A stretch of DNA of 64,000 nt, taken from positions 558,001-622,000 of the forward strand of contig NZ_JASCXI010000003.1 in assembly GCF_030271515.1 (NCBI RefSeq). The letters are read 5' to 3'. Source of the stretch: Erythrobacter oryzae (GTDB taxonomy: Bacteria > Pseudomonadota > Alphaproteobacteria > Sphingomonadales > Sphingomonadaceae). Below the pieces are notes generated by a model. It saw only the letters and a program-made list of their open reading frames with translations. It was not told the origin of the DNA and did not search any database. Numbering within the stretch: the stretch's first letter is position 1; each line of letters starts with the position of its first letter. Shown in pieces: positions 7,280 through 16,006 of this stretch. A program made the translations under genes and the position numbers.

Positions 7280-8056
7280 TCAATACTGCGCCGTCCCGCC
7301 GTCGACGCTGATCTGCTGGCCGGTGATCCCGCCGCCCGCCTCGCTGGCGAGCAGCACCGCGACCGCGGCCACCTCCTCGACCGTGTTGGGCCGCTTGATC
7401 GCCGCTTCGGAGGCGAACATCTCGATCATCTCCTCGAACTCGAGGCCCATCGCCTTGGCCGTCGCCGGGCCGTTGTTCTTGATTATGTCGGTGATGACGA
7501 TGCCGGGGCAGATGGCGTTGACGGTGACGCCCGCCGCGCCGACTTCGCGCGCGAGGCTCTTGGTCATGCCGTTCACCGCGTGCTTGGCAGCGGAGTATGC
7601 CGTCAGCACCGGCTTGCCGTGCTTGCCCTCCATCGAGGAGATGTTGATCACCCGGCCGTGGCCCTTCTCCAGCATCGTCGGCAGCGCGCGGCGGGTGGCC
7701 CAGAAGGTCGAATAGACGTTCCACTTCATCGCCTCGTCGAAGGCGTGGTCGGAGAGGTTGACGAGCGGCTGCAAATCGCCCGCGCCGCCTGCATTGTTCA
7801 CGAGGATATCGAGCGTGCCGAAATGCGCCGCGACGTGGTCGACGAAGCCCTCGAGGTCGGACTGGCTCATCACGTCGCCCGCGACGAAGATCGCGCGCTC
7901 GCCCGCGCCCAGCTCTTCGAGCACCTTGGCGCCCTTCTCGGCGTTGCGTGCGAACAGCGCGACGCTCGCGCCCTCCGCCAGGAACGCCTCGGCGATCCCG
8001 CGCCCCATGCCTGCCGTGCCCCCGGTGATCGCGGCGATTTTTCCTGCGAGTTTCAT
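7280..8056 (-). CDS. Short-chain dehydrogenase/reductase (SDR)
   Basis: A 258-residue classical SDR: cofactor motif TGGTAGMGRG (residues 11-20), NNAG at 87-90, catalytic Ser140/141, Tyr154 and Lys158 (YSAAK), and a C-terminal ITGQQISVDGGTAQY end typical of FabG-like members. The ATG at 8056 is chosen because a GAGGAAGGG site precedes it; upstream in-frame codons lie inside the mirrored repeat. It probably interconverts a hydroxyl and a keto group in the island pathway. It stands alone on the minus strand, divergent from the ketosteroid-dehydrogenase-like gene. Confidence 0.88.
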   Translation of the reverse strand: MKLAGKIAAITGGTAGMGRGIAEAFLAEGASVALFARNAEKGAKVLEELGAGERAIFVAGDVMSQSDLEGFVDHVAAHFGTLDILVNNAGGAGDLQPLVNLSDHAFDEAMKWNVYSTFWATRRALPTMLEKGHGRVINISSMEGKHGKPVLTAYSAAKHAVNGMTKSLAREVGAAGVTVNAICPGIVITDIIKNNGPATAKAMGLEFEEMIEMFASEAAIKRPNTVEEVAAVAVLLASEAGGGITGQQISVDGGTAQY

Positions 8057-8073
8057 GTAATTGCACCCTTCCT

Positions 8074-8179
8074 CGTCATTGCGAGCCGCTGGCGAAGCAA
8101 TCCATGGACTGGCGTTGCTTGCGGGCGCAGCGGCGATTGATGGGTTGCCGCGTCGCCCTTCGGGCTCCTCGCAATCACG
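8074..8179. repeat. Mirrored intergenic repeat, copy 2 of 3
   Basis: Bounded by CGTCATTGCGAG and CTCGCAATCACG (one mismatch from a perfect mirror), with internal GCAATCCATGG and GGGTTGCCGCG arms. Here the element lies between divergent genes, upstream of both starts. It therefore cannot be a simple intergenic terminator in every case. Confidence 0.75.
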
Positions 8180-8205
8180 AATAGGGGGGCGAGGGAGTGA
8201 ACGCA

Positions 8206-8226
8206 CCTTGCCAAAATGACGGGTTG
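8206..8226 (+). promoter_or_regulatory. Candidate shared operator/promoter element (copy 3)
   Basis: The core TTGCCAAAATGACGGGTTG lies about 35 bases upstream of the flavoprotein ATG, in the same orientation as the gene. It matches the other elements over C-C/G-AAAA-T/G-G and shares the trailing TTG with copies 2 and 4. Confidence 0.35.
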
Positions 8227-8260
8227 CCGCGCCCCGCCTCGCGGGCGTCTAACCTCACGC

Positions 8261-9880
8261 ATGGACGAGGTGGATGTCATCATATTGGGAACGGGCGCGG
8301 CCGGCATGGCGGCCGCGCTCGCAGCACACGAGGCGGGCGCGCGGGTCGCGCTGGTCGAGCGCTGGGACCGCATCGGCGGCACCTCGGCGATCTCGGGCGG
8401 GGTGATCTGGGTGGCCGACAACCCCCGGATGCGCGCGGCGGGCATGGCCGACAGCCGCGAGGAGGCGCTCGCCTATTTCCGCAGCCTCGATCACGGCGAT
8501 CTGGTCGACGAGACCTTGGAGGCCTTCGTCGACCGGGGGCCGGAGGCGCTGGCTTTTCTGGAAGAGGCGGGCGCGCTCAGCGTTTCGGTGCTGCCGGGCT
8601 ATCCCGACTATTACCTCGATCGGCCGGGGGCCAAGCCGGAAGGGTCGCGGGCGCTCGACCACGATCTGTTCGATCTGCCCGAACTGGGCGAGTGGGCCGC
8701 GAAGATCTACGCGATCGAGGAGCCCAAGCCGCTGATGCTGCGCGAGACGCCCTTGGGCGGCGCGACCGCCTTGCCGCCGCCGGAGGTGCTCAGCCAGCGC
8801 ATGGCCGCGCGCCAATGCGGCTTCGGACAGGCGATGGTGGCGCGGCTGCTCAAGGCCTGCCTTGCGCGCGGGATCGAGCCGGTGCTCGGGGTGGAAACGC
8901 ACCGGTTGCTCAAGGACGGTGAGCGGATCACCGGGATCGAGGGTGAACGCGACGGCGCGCCCTTCGCCATGTCCGCGCGCCGCGGCGTCATCATCACCAC
9001 CGGCGGGTTCGAATGGGACGCTGAACTGCGCCAGACCTTCCTGCGCGGCCCCGTCACCGCGCCCGCGAGCCCGCCGACCGGCACCGGCGGGGGCCTCAAG
9101 CTTGCGATGGCGGCGGGCGCGAAGCTCGGCAACATGACGAGCGCGTGGTGGGCGCCCACTCTGGTCACCCCAGACGCGCCTTGGGCGAGCGGCGAGCCCC
9201 GCGCGCAGATCATCCTGATCGAGCGGACGGTGCCGCACAGCATCATGGTCAACCGCTCGGGACGGCGCTTCTGCAACGAGGCGGCGAATTACTCGGCGCT
9301 GGGCGGGGTGTTCCACCAGTTCGATCCGGCGCATTACGATTACCTCAACCTGCCCGCATACCTGATCTTCGACGCGCAATATGTGCAGCGCTATCCCTTG
9401 GGGACGCGCCTGCCGGGGCAGCCGATGCCGGAGTGGGTGAAGCGGGCGGAGACTTTGGAGGGGCTGGCGGAGCAGATCGGTCTAGACCCGGCAGCGCTGG
9501 CGGAGACGATCGCGCGCTTCAACGCCCATGCCGACGCGGGCCACGACCCCGATTTCGGGCGCGGCACCAGCGCCTATGACCACTTCTATGGCGACCGCTC
9601 GCGCGAAGGCACCGCTGTCACCCTCGGTGCAATCCGTGAGGCGCCCTTCTATTCCGTCGAGATCAGCTCAGGCCTGCTCGGCACCAATGGCGGGCCGAGG
9701 ACCGACGGGCAGGCGCGCATCCTCGGCCATGACGGCGCGCCGATCCCGGGGCTGCTGGGTGCGGGCAATGCCATCGCCTGCCCCACGGGGGGCATCTATG
9801 CCGGCGCGGGCGGGACGCTCGGCCCGGCGCTGACCTTCGGCTATATCGCGGGGCGGACGGCGGCGCTGGCGAACCTCTAG
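8261..9880 (+). CDS. FAD-binding dehydrogenase, 3-ketosteroid-delta1-dehydrogenase-like
   Basis: A 539-residue flavoprotein of the fumarate-reductase/KstD family, which introduces a C=C bond next to a ketone. Visible are the Rossmann start VIILGTGAAGMAAALAAHEAG, the IGGTSAISGGVIWV motif and a C-terminal TGGIYAGAGGTLGPALTFGY segment that closes the FAD site. There is no signal peptide. The ATG is preferred to an in-frame start 45 bases upstream that would add unrelated residues and cover the A-rich element. Its stop overlaps the stop of the convergent Rieske gene by four bases (CTAG). A ketosteroid-type substrate is plausible given the neighbours, but active-site tyrosines were not aligned. 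Confidence 0.82.
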   Translation: MDEVDVIILGTGAAGMAAALAAHEAGARVALVERWDRIGGTSAISGGVIWVADNPRMRAAGMADSREEALAYFRSLDHGDLVDETLEAFVDRGPEALAFLEEAGALSVSVLPGYPDYYLDRPGAKPEGSRALDHDLFDLPELGEWAAKIYAIEEPKPLMLRETPLGGATALPPPEVLSQRMAARQCGFGQAMVARLLKACLARGIEPVLGVETHRLLKDGERITGIEGERDGAPFAMSARRGVIITTGGFEWDAELRQTFLRGPVTAPASPPTGTGGGLKLAMAAGAKLGNMTSAWWAPTLVTPDAPWASGEPRAQIILIERTVPHSIMVNRSGRRFCNEAANYSALGGVFHQFDPAHYDYLNLPAYLIFDAQYVQRYPLGTRLPGQPMPEWVKRAETLEGLAEQIGLDPAALAETIARFNAHADAGHDPDFGRGTSAYDHFYGDRSREGTAVTLGAIREAPFYSVEISSGLLGTNGGPRTDGQARILGHDGAPIPGLLGAGNAIACPTGGIYAGAGGTLGPALTFGYIAGRTAALANL

Positions 9881-11208
9881 GCCCCCACCCAGCGGTCGAT
9901 CGTATCGTGGAAGAACCGCACCCGCGCCTCCTGGCCTGCGAGGTGCCCGCCCTTGTAGCCGCGCGATCTGAGGCCGAGTTGCTGCTCGCTCCAGATGCTC
10001 ACGTCCTGATCGATGCCGGGGCCGCAGGACAGCTCGCCAACCACCCCGCGCTGGTGCGGGACGGGGAGGGTGCGGTCGACTTCCTGCCCCATCGAATAGG
10101 CGTAGTAGCGGTCCACGCCCTCGGGGAACCACGTGAAGTACCACATGTCGAAATAGCACCGCTCCGGGTCGGTCGGGTGCGGATCGGCGCGCAGCCAGAT
10201 GCAGCCGTCGGGCTTGAGGCTGAAGCTGATGTTGGGGAAGATCGTATAGTGGAAATGGTCGGTCAGCTGGGCATCGTGGAAGTGGCTGAAGTCGTAGCCC
10301 TTCTCCGCGCCTTTCTCGCGCTTCGCCTGCTGGAGCGCCTCGCGGGTGCGGAGCGGATCGTCGCGAAAATCCTCGGGGTCGAGGCCCCAATAGGTGAGTT
10401 CGGTGCGCATCATGTCGAGCACGGTGTCGGTGTGGCCCCGCAAGGATCGTGACGGCCGCGAGCCCGGCATGAACATCCGCGCATGGCCGTGGGGGGCGTA
10501 GAGATCGAACTGGCAGTCGCGGTAAGACTGCTCCATCACGAAGCGGGTCTGGGGGTGGACGAAGGGGAGGTGATAGGACTCGTTGAAATTGTCCTGCACG
10601 CACTTCCAGTTCCAGTCGCCCTCAAGCGTCACCCAGTGGGTGCGATGCATCTGCTCCATCTTGTAGAGTTCGAGCTGCGGGCCGACGGGGCCAAGGTGCT
10701 CGGCCAGCGGGGCGGCGTGGGGATCGAGATTGACCCAGACGAAGCCCGCGAAGACCTCGCAGCGCACCTCCTCCAGCCGGACTTTCCCGCACGGATTGCC
10801 GCCCGCAAAATCCTCTGGGCAGGGGACGAAGTTCAGCTCGCCTTCGCTGGTGAAGCGCCAGCCGTGGTAGGAACAGGCGAGGCGTTTGGAATGGCCCTCC
10901 TCCTCCATCACCAGCCGCTTTCCACGGTGGGGGCAGACGTTGTAGAAGGCGCGCACGACGCCATCCTCGCCGTGGGTGACGAGGATGGACTCGCGCCCGA
11001 TCTCGTAGGTGAAGAAGTCCCCCGGCCTTGCGACCTGCGCGGCGAGGCCGCCGATCAGCCATGCCTTGGTCCAGATCCCCTCCCACTCGCGGTCCATGAA
11101 GTCGCGCGACCAATAGCGGCTGCCGTCGATCGGCTTGTCCGATAGCCTCGGCATCGGCTGCGGCGTGACGTCGATCCGCTGCGAGGCGGGTTTCAGGAGC
11201 GTCGCCAT
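9877..11208 (-). CDS. Aromatic-ring-hydroxylating dioxygenase alpha subunit (Rieske non-heme iron oxygenase)
   Basis: 443 residues. The Rieske 2Fe-2S ligands are C92-x-H94 and C112-x2-H115 (CPHRGKRL...CSYHGW). The mononuclear iron site shows NFNESYHLPFVHPQ with H213 and H218. It should hydroxylate its substrate with O2 and electrons from a reductase. No dioxygenase beta subunit, ferredoxin or reductase is adjacent, so it may be an alpha-only oxygenase served by partners elsewhere. The ATG at 11208 starts one base after the P450 stop region; an in-frame upstream extension inside the P450 gene is rejected. Last gene of a leftward CMD-P450-Rieske operon. Confidence 0.9.
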   Translation of the reverse strand: MATLLKPASQRIDVTPQPMPRLSDKPIDGSRYWSRDFMDREWEGIWTKAWLIGGLAAQVARPGDFFTYEIGRESILVTHGEDGVVRAFYNVCPHRGKRLVMEEEGHSKRLACSYHGWRFTSEGELNFVPCPEDFAGGNPCGKVRLEEVRCEVFAGFVWVNLDPHAAPLAEHLGPVGPQLELYKMEQMHRTHWVTLEGDWNWKCVQDNFNESYHLPFVHPQTRFVMEQSYRDCQFDLYAPHGHARMFMPGSRPSRSLRGHTDTVLDMMRTELTYWGLDPEDFRDDPLRTREALQQAKREKGAEKGYDFSHFHDAQLTDHFHYTIFPNISFSLKPDGCIWLRADPHPTDPERCYFDMWYFTWFPEGVDRYYAYSMGQEVDRTLPVPHQRGVVGELSCGPGIDQDVSIWSEQQLGLRSRGYKGGHLAGQEARVRFFHDTIDRWVGA

Positions 11209-11209
11209 C

Positions 11210-12475
11210 TCAGCGCTTCTTCGCTTCGAACACGATGTTGAGCTGCTTGAGGCTGCGCAGCAGAAAGTGCGGGTGGTAGCTGAAGTCGTTCTCGCCCGCG
11301 GCAAAGTCCATGTCCTCGAACCGGTCGACCACCGCCTGGAAGCCCCATGTCAGCTCGCGCCTTGCCAGCGGCGCGCCGAGGCAGTGGTGCGTGCCTGACC
11401 CGAAAGCCATATGCGCGCCCGCCTTGGGCCGGTCGAGATCGAGCTTCTCCGGGCATTCGAAGAAGCGCTCGTCGCGGTTGGCTGCGCCGTAGCGGACATT
11501 GACGACCGAGCCTGCGGGGATCGTCACCCCGTCCAGTTCCACATCCTTGTGGGTGAAGCGCATCAGCGATTGCACCGGGCTTTCGAGCCGCAGCACCTCC
11601 TCGACGAAATTGCGCATATACTTGTCGGGATCGGCCTTGAGCTTGGCCCAGACATCCTTGTTCTCGATCAGCAGCTTCATCCCCGCTGCGAGCGCATTGG
11701 TGGTCGTCTCGCTGCCGCCCACAAAGGTATCCGCCATCATCTCGGCGTGGAGTTCCTCGTCGTTGAGGGGCCGCCCCCAACCCTCGATCACGGTGTTGAC
11801 CAGCACCGAGATCAGCGAGCCGTCGGGCTCCTCCCTTAGGCGTTCGAAGATCGGCTGGAAGTAGTGCTGCGCCTCGATCTCGCGGTCGACCATTTCGAGG
11901 TGCTTGTCCTCGGGCAGCATCAACGAAATGCGGTGGAAGAAGGCGTCGGTCCACCCCTTGATCCGCCACATGTCTTCCCGCTTCGCGCCCATCTGCTCGC
12001 CGATGATGAAGAGGGGGAGGGGGACGCAGAACTGGCGCACCCAGTCGCAGCGGCCCTCATCGACAAACTCGTCGATCAGCTCGTAGGCGAGGGTTTCGAC
12101 GCGCGGGTCGATTTCCTTGATGCGGCTGGGCTTGAACGCCTCGTTGAACATCGCGCGCATCTGCTTGTGATTGGGATCGTCCCGCCCCGCCAGCGTGGGC
12201 GCGGGGAGCCAGCCCTTCTCGCGGAACCGCTCGGCGACCTTGCGCCCGCGCTCCATGTCGACCGGCGAGGCGCGCATCAGCTCGCTCAAGGCTGTGGAGG
12301 GGAAGCGCGCCGGGTCCATCAGCACCTCGCGCACGTGGTCGTAGCGGCTGACGACATAGATCTGCGTGCCGGGGATGTTGTAGACCGGCGCCTCGTCGCG
12401 AAGCTGCTTGTAGGCGTCATAGGGGCACTGCTGGAGCGCGGGGTCGAACAGGTTGATCTGCGGCGGCGAGTTCAT
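11210..12475 (-). CDS. Cytochrome P450
   Basis: A 421-residue soluble bacterial P450 (class I type). The I-helix reads TFVGGSETTTNALAAG, the K-helix ExxR is in EEVLRLESP, and the heme loop is FGSGTHHCLG with the thiolate Cys at about 365. It should hydroxylate a hydrophobic substrate using a ferredoxin and ferredoxin reductase that are not encoded in this window. The ATG overlaps the stop of the upstream CMD-like gene (TGATG) and its own stop lies one base before the Rieske ATG, so the three are tightly coupled. CYP family assignment needs a search. Confidence 0.93.
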   Translation of the reverse strand: MNSPPQINLFDPALQQCPYDAYKQLRDEAPVYNIPGTQIYVVSRYDHVREVLMDPARFPSTALSELMRASPVDMERGRKVAERFREKGWLPAPTLAGRDDPNHKQMRAMFNEAFKPSRIKEIDPRVETLAYELIDEFVDEGRCDWVRQFCVPLPLFIIGEQMGAKREDMWRIKGWTDAFFHRISLMLPEDKHLEMVDREIEAQHYFQPIFERLREEPDGSLISVLVNTVIEGWGRPLNDEELHAEMMADTFVGGSETTTNALAAGMKLLIENKDVWAKLKADPDKYMRNFVEEVLRLESPVQSLMRFTHKDVELDGVTIPAGSVVNVRYGAANRDERFFECPEKLDLDRPKAGAHMAFGSGTHHCLGAPLARRELTWGFQAVVDRFEDMDFAAGENDFSYHPHFLLRSLKQLNIVFEAKKR

Positions 12476-13062
12476 CAGCGCACCTCGATCTTGTCGGCGC
12501 CCCAGGGTGCGATCTTTTCGGCGGTCTTGAACGCCTCGGGCAGCTCCTCAACCATGTGATAGGTCGCCGCGAGCCGTCCGAAGCCGACGAAGAAAGCGAC
12601 CGTCATGCCCAGTTCGACGATCTGCGCCTCGGTGAAATGCTGGCGGAGGTCGGCGTAGACCGCGTCGTCGATCGCCAGATGATCGGTCGCCATCAGCTCG
12701 CCGTAGCGGATCGCGGCTTTCTCGGCCGCCGAGAGGTTTTCGGCCTCTTGCGGGCGTTCTAGCGAGCACACCAGCCCCTCGGTCACGCCGTCCGCGACCG
12801 CATCGGAATAGCGGATCGCCATGCAGGAACGGCACTGGTTGAAGAAGGCGACGCGCAAGCGCACCAGCTCGACCAGCCGCTCGGGCAGGGAGCGATTGCG
12901 CTTCAAGGCCCCGCCGAAGCCCATCAGTCCCAGCGCCTGCTCGGGGCAATGCGCGAAGTAGCGGGTGAGGCCCTGTTCGAGGTCGGTCAGGTTGTCCGGC
13001 TGGATCGCGGCGACAAGGCGCGCGTCCCACTGGTCGGGGGGAAGCTTCTCGATGCGGCTCAC
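12475..13062 (-). CDS. Carboxymuconolactone decarboxylase (CMD/AhpD-fold) protein
   Basis: 195 residues from a GTG start with AGGGGAGAGA before it; an ATG 81 bases upstream would cover the A-rich element and is rejected. The CMD signature is Glu65, then Cys77-x2-Cys80 (QCRSC). The His expected four residues after the second Cys in AhpD is Arg84. The fold covers lactone decarboxylases and CxxC peroxidase/alkylhydroperoxidase proteins. The CxxC suggests redox activity, but loss of the His argues against a standard AhpD proton relay. First gene of the operon with P450 and Rieske oxygenase, divergent from a second P450. Confidence 0.8.
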   Translation of the reverse strand: MSRIEKLPPDQWDARLVAAIQPDNLTDLEQGLTRYFAHCPEQALGLMGFGGALKRNRSLPERLVELVRLRVAFFNQCRSCMAIRYSDAVADGVTEGLVCSLERPQEAENLSAAEKAAIRYGELMATDHLAIDDAVYADLRQHFTEAQIVELGMTVAFFVGFGRLAATYHMVEELPEAFKTAEKIAPWGADKIEVR

Positions 13063-13082
13063 AGGTCTCTCTCCCCTATCGG

Positions 13083-13099
13083 CACTGGCATTTTCGCCC
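13083..13099 (-). promoter_or_regulatory. Candidate shared operator/promoter element (copy 4)
   Basis: The minus-strand core GGGCGAAAATGCCAGTG lies 21-37 bases upstream of the CMD-like GTG start. It also lies in the short divergent region shared with the second P450. The plus-strand GGCATTTTCGCC is a perfect GGC/GCC-ended inverted repeat. Confidence 0.33.
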
Positions 13100-13188
13100 G
13101 TTTCCGTTGCGGAAAGGCTGGGGGACAACCCCTCCATCAGCAATTGGCGGATTCGCTAAGCGAACCGCTCCGCAAGGGAGAGGCGGAT

Positions 13189-14499
13189 TTGCAGGCGGAG
13201 AAGCCCCGCACCCTGGCCGATGTCGACCTGTTCGCTCCGGGCGCGCAGGAGCATTGGTATGAGGCCTACGCGATCCTCCACAAGGAGGCTCCGGTGCAGC
13301 GCCTGCCGGGCGAGGGGCTGACCCCGGGCACCGATGCCTTCGTCCTTACCAAATACGCGGACATTTCGCGGGTGGTGAAGGACTGGGACCGCTTCCCGCC
13401 GACGCTCTCGCTGCTGGTGGAGCATATTCAGGCCTCGGGCGAGATGCCGAGCCACATACCCGATATCGACGCGATGGTCGCAAGCATCGTCTCGCTGCGC
13501 CCTGACCCGGAGCTGTGGCGCGCGCATCGCAAGGAGCTGACCGATCCGTGGGTCGGTCCCGGCTGCACGCGCCATGCGGCGATGATCGCGGGGCATGTCG
13601 ATGCGCTGATCGCCGGGATGCTGACGAAAGCGAGGGCAGGCGAGCCGGTCGATTTTGTCGCCGACTTCGCCCGCCCCCTGCCTCAGCGGGTGATGGCGAG
13701 CGTGCTCGGCTTTCCGATGGAGGACATTCCCCGACTCGAACAATGGGGCAATGCGCAGGTCATGTCCTACGTGATCGGGACAACCCACAAGAACATCCTC
13801 ACCCCCGAACAATCCGCCGAAAAATTCCGCCTGCTGGCGGGGATGAAGGAGTATGTCGCCGAGCAGACCCGCGAAAAACGCGCCCGCCCGCAGGACGATA
13901 TGGTCAGCTTCCTGACGCAGGTCGAATATCAGGCGCTCGGCCGCAAGCTCACCGACGACGAGATCAATGGCGTGGTCTACGCGATGGTGATCGGCGGGCT
14001 GGAGACGACGCAATATGCGCTCGCGGAGCAGGCGCAATTGCTGTGCGAGCGGCCAGGGATGTTCGCAACCCTGCGCGGCAACCGCAGCGCGATCCGCACC
14101 TTCATCGAGGAAGGGATGCGGCTGCGCTCGCCCACGCAGGGCCTCTCGACCCGCATCTGTGCGCGGGACGAGGTGTTTCAGGGCGTGGAGGTGCCCGCCG
14201 GTTCCATGCTCCACCTCAGGTGGGCCGCCGCCAATATCGACCCTGACGAATTTGAAGACCCGCTCGACCTGAAACTCGACCGCAAGGCCGCCACCCGTCA
14301 CCTCGCTTTCAGTCAGGGGCCGCGTTCGTGCCCGGGCTCCAACATCTCGCGCCTCGAACAGATGATCGCGTGGGAGAAGCTCTGCGACGCCTTTGCCGAT
14401 CTCGCCTACGCGCCGGGCAACGACTTCCGCCACCAGGGCGGGATCATGCTCGGCATTTACCGGCTGCTCTTGACCCTCACACCCACGGAGACCCCCTGA
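13189..14499 (+). CDS. Cytochrome P450 (second)
   Basis: 436 residues from a TTG start chosen because AAGGGAGAGG lies six bases before it; another in-frame TTG at 13144 is possible. The I-helix carries VIGGLETTQYALAEQ, the K-helix EEGMRLRSP, and the heme loop is FSQGPRSCPG with Cys at about 381. The ET pair of the oxygen-binding groove is present. It is a soluble class I-type P450 needing external redox partners. Its TGA overlaps the ATG of the ABM gene by one base. Its sequence is clearly different from the P450 at 11210, so the two probably act at different positions of the substrate. Confidence 0.9.
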   Translation: MQAEKPRTLADVDLFAPGAQEHWYEAYAILHKEAPVQRLPGEGLTPGTDAFVLTKYADISRVVKDWDRFPPTLSLLVEHIQASGEMPSHIPDIDAMVASIVSLRPDPELWRAHRKELTDPWVGPGCTRHAAMIAGHVDALIAGMLTKARAGEPVDFVADFARPLPQRVMASVLGFPMEDIPRLEQWGNAQVMSYVIGTTHKNILTPEQSAEKFRLLAGMKEYVAEQTREKRARPQDDMVSFLTQVEYQALGRKLTDDEINGVVYAMVIGGLETTQYALAEQAQLLCERPGMFATLRGNRSAIRTFIEEGMRLRSPTQGLSTRICARDEVFQGVEVPAGSMLHLRWAAANIDPDEFEDPLDLKLDRKAATRHLAFSQGPRSCPGSNISRLEQMIAWEKLCDAFADLAYAPGNDFRHQGGIMLGIYRLLLTLTPTETP

Positions 14500-14900
14500 T
14501 GGCCAGCCTGCTCGCGCACATAAAGATCCAGCCCGGCAAGGAGGACAAGTGGGAGGCGATCATGCGCGACATGGTCCACCACACCTTCGGCACCGAGGAG
14601 GGCGTGATCCGCTACGAATACTGGAAGGGGCAGGAGCCGCTTTCCTATTACTGCCTGCTGAGTTTCAAGGACAAGTGGGCCTTCTATCATCACCAGATGT
14701 CCGACCATCACGAAGGCCACGATTTTGGCGATGTGCTGGCGGGGATCACGCTCGAATATATCGACCCGGTCGAGGGCGCGGGCGGGGGCCTGCCGCACAC
14801 GTCCGATCCCGCGCTCCCTGACGATGCGAGCGACAACATGAAGATCGCGCAGGAACGCTTCCCCCTTTCCATTCCCGCATGGTGGGGGGCACGCGCATGA
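14499..14900 (+). CDS. ABM-domain protein (second)
   Basis: 133 residues with an N-terminal ABM domain (LLAHIKIQPGKEDKWEAIMRDM, then YEYWKGQEPLSYYCLLSF). An extra C-terminal tail of about 35 residues is rich in Pro/Asp. The start overlaps the P450 stop (TGATG) and its TGA overlaps the next ATG (ATGA), so P450, ABM and SnoaL-like proteins are made from one message. Family members are cofactor-independent oxygenases or heme-binding proteins. A role in processing the P450 product is inferred from context only. Confidence 0.72.
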   Translation: MASLLAHIKIQPGKEDKWEAIMRDMVHHTFGTEEGVIRYEYWKGQEPLSYYCLLSFKDKWAFYHHQMSDHHEGHDFGDVLAGITLEYIDPVEGAGGGLPHTSDPALPDDASDNMKIAQERFPLSIPAWWGARA

Positions 14901-15418
14901 GCCTCGAGGCGAAGGTGCAGGAGCTGCTCGACCGGCAGGCGATCCACGATCTGATCGCGCGCTATTCGCGCACCCTCGACTGGCTCGACGACGAGGGGCA
15001 GGCGGGGTGCTACTGGCCCGACGCGGCGATCGACTACGGCTTCTTCACCGGCACCGCGGCGGAGTTCGTGCCCGTGGTGATGGCGGTGGAGCGCTCGACC
15101 GGGCGGCGCTGGCATTTGCTTGCGCCGCTGGCGGTGAAGCTGACCTCTGCGACCACGGCCGAGGGTGAGTGCTATGGCGTCGCGCTCGGCTTCCGGCGCG
15201 AGGACGAGAGCGAGCCCTACCGGGGCAACATGTATGGCGGGCGCTATCTCGACACCTACGAGAAGCGGGGCGAGGAATGGCGCATCGCCAGCCGCCGCTA
15301 CATCATGGACTGGACCATGCCGATGCCCGACCAGCCCGACGCCTCGCCCAACGCCGCCTTCCCGCTGCCGATGCTCGACCTGAGGGAGAGCGGGCACCCG
15401 GATTACCGGCGGATGTGA
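14897..15418 (+). CDS. NTF2/SnoaL-like protein
   Basis: 173 residues, SnoaL type: an N-terminal helix (LLDRQAIHDLIARYSRTLD), a central GGRYLDTYEKRGEEWRIASR segment and a DWTMPM strand, then a Pro-rich tail. The YEKRGEEWR-type strand is shared with the SnoaL-like protein at 19504, so the two are paralogues. The start is the ATG overlapping the ABM stop. The fold is that of ketosteroid isomerase and polyketide cyclase, which suits a pathway with KstD-like and P450 enzymes. No catalytic residues were assigned. Third gene of the P450-ABM-SnoaL operon, followed by a mirrored repeat. Confidence 0.75.
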   Translation: MSLEAKVQELLDRQAIHDLIARYSRTLDWLDDEGQAGCYWPDAAIDYGFFTGTAAEFVPVVMAVERSTGRRWHLLAPLAVKLTSATTAEGECYGVALGFRREDESEPYRGNMYGGRYLDTYEKRGEEWRIASRRYIMDWTMPMPDQPDASPNAAFPLPMLDLRESGHPDYRRM

Positions 15419-15428
15419 TCCATACCTT

Positions 15429-15527
15429 CGTCATTGCGAGGCCGAAGGCCGCGGCAACCCATGGACCGACCGCTTGCCGCACGCTCGGGCCATGGGTTGC
15501 TTCGTCGCGACGCTCCTCGCAATGACG
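15429..15527. repeat. Mirrored intergenic repeat, copy 3 of 3
   Basis: Ends CGTCATTGCGAG and CTCGCAATGACG are exact reverse complements, with internal GGCAACCCATGG and CCATGGGTTGC also mirrored. It sits between two convergent SnoaL-like genes. Same family as 4476 and 8074. Confidence 0.8.
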
Positions 15528-15532
15528 GGGAA

Positions 15533-15886
15533 TTACTCCGCCGCCGGGTCCATGTAATCGCGGTAATAGGTGAGCTTGCCGCCCTCGACCTTGTAGATGC
15601 CGCAGCCCCCGCGCGGGGCGTGGCCCTCCATGTGCATCGTCCAGCGCGCCCACACCGCGTGATCGTCACCGCAGATCTCGTCGACGGTGAAGTGGACCTT
15701 CCGCTCGCCCATCTCCTTCACCATCGTGGTCATGAAGCCCATGATCGCCTCGCGGCCGCGGTATTGCCCCCAGATGGGGTCTTCGAGAAAGGCGTCCTCG
15801 GCGAAGAGATCGACCAGCTTGGTGTAATCGCCGCTGTCCTGAATGCGCCAGAAGTCCTCGATCACACGTTGTGCTTGGCCTGCCAT
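15533..15886 (-). CDS. NTF2/SnoaL-like protein
   Basis: 117 residues with the compact SnoaL layout: MAGQAQRVIEDFWRIQDSGD helix, LFAEDAFLEDPIWGQYRGREAI, then strands ending YYRDYMDPAAE. The ATG follows GGGAGAGAGC; a much longer upstream frame is rejected because it reads antisense through the divergent CMD gene. Proteins of this shape bind or isomerise small hydrophobic ligands. It stands alone on the minus strand, divergent from the CMD-like pair at 16007, and may share its control region. Confidence 0.75.
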   Translation of the reverse strand: MAGQAQRVIEDFWRIQDSGDYTKLVDLFAEDAFLEDPIWGQYRGREAIMGFMTTMVKEMGERKVHFTVDEICGDDHAVWARWTMHMEGHAPRGGCGIYKVEGGKLTYYRDYMDPAAE

Positions 15887-15940
15887 TGCTCTCTCCCTCG
15901 CTGTTTCGCGCAATCTGCCACGCAGCCCCGCAGCCCCGCC

Positions 15941-15960
15941 CCTGCGAAAATGGCGAGGGA
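15941..15960 (+). promoter_or_regulatory. Candidate shared operator/promoter element (copy 5)
   Basis: The core CCTGCGAAAATGGCGAGGGA lies about 45 bases upstream of the CMD-like ATG at 16007, in the gene's orientation. It also lies about 55 bases upstream of the divergent SnoaL-like gene. Closest to copies 4 and 7 (GCGAAAAnGnC). Confidence 0.35.
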
Positions 15961-16006
15961 GTCGTAACGGCACCCTGGGGTATCCTCGCGGCAAAGGAGA
16001 GGCCTG

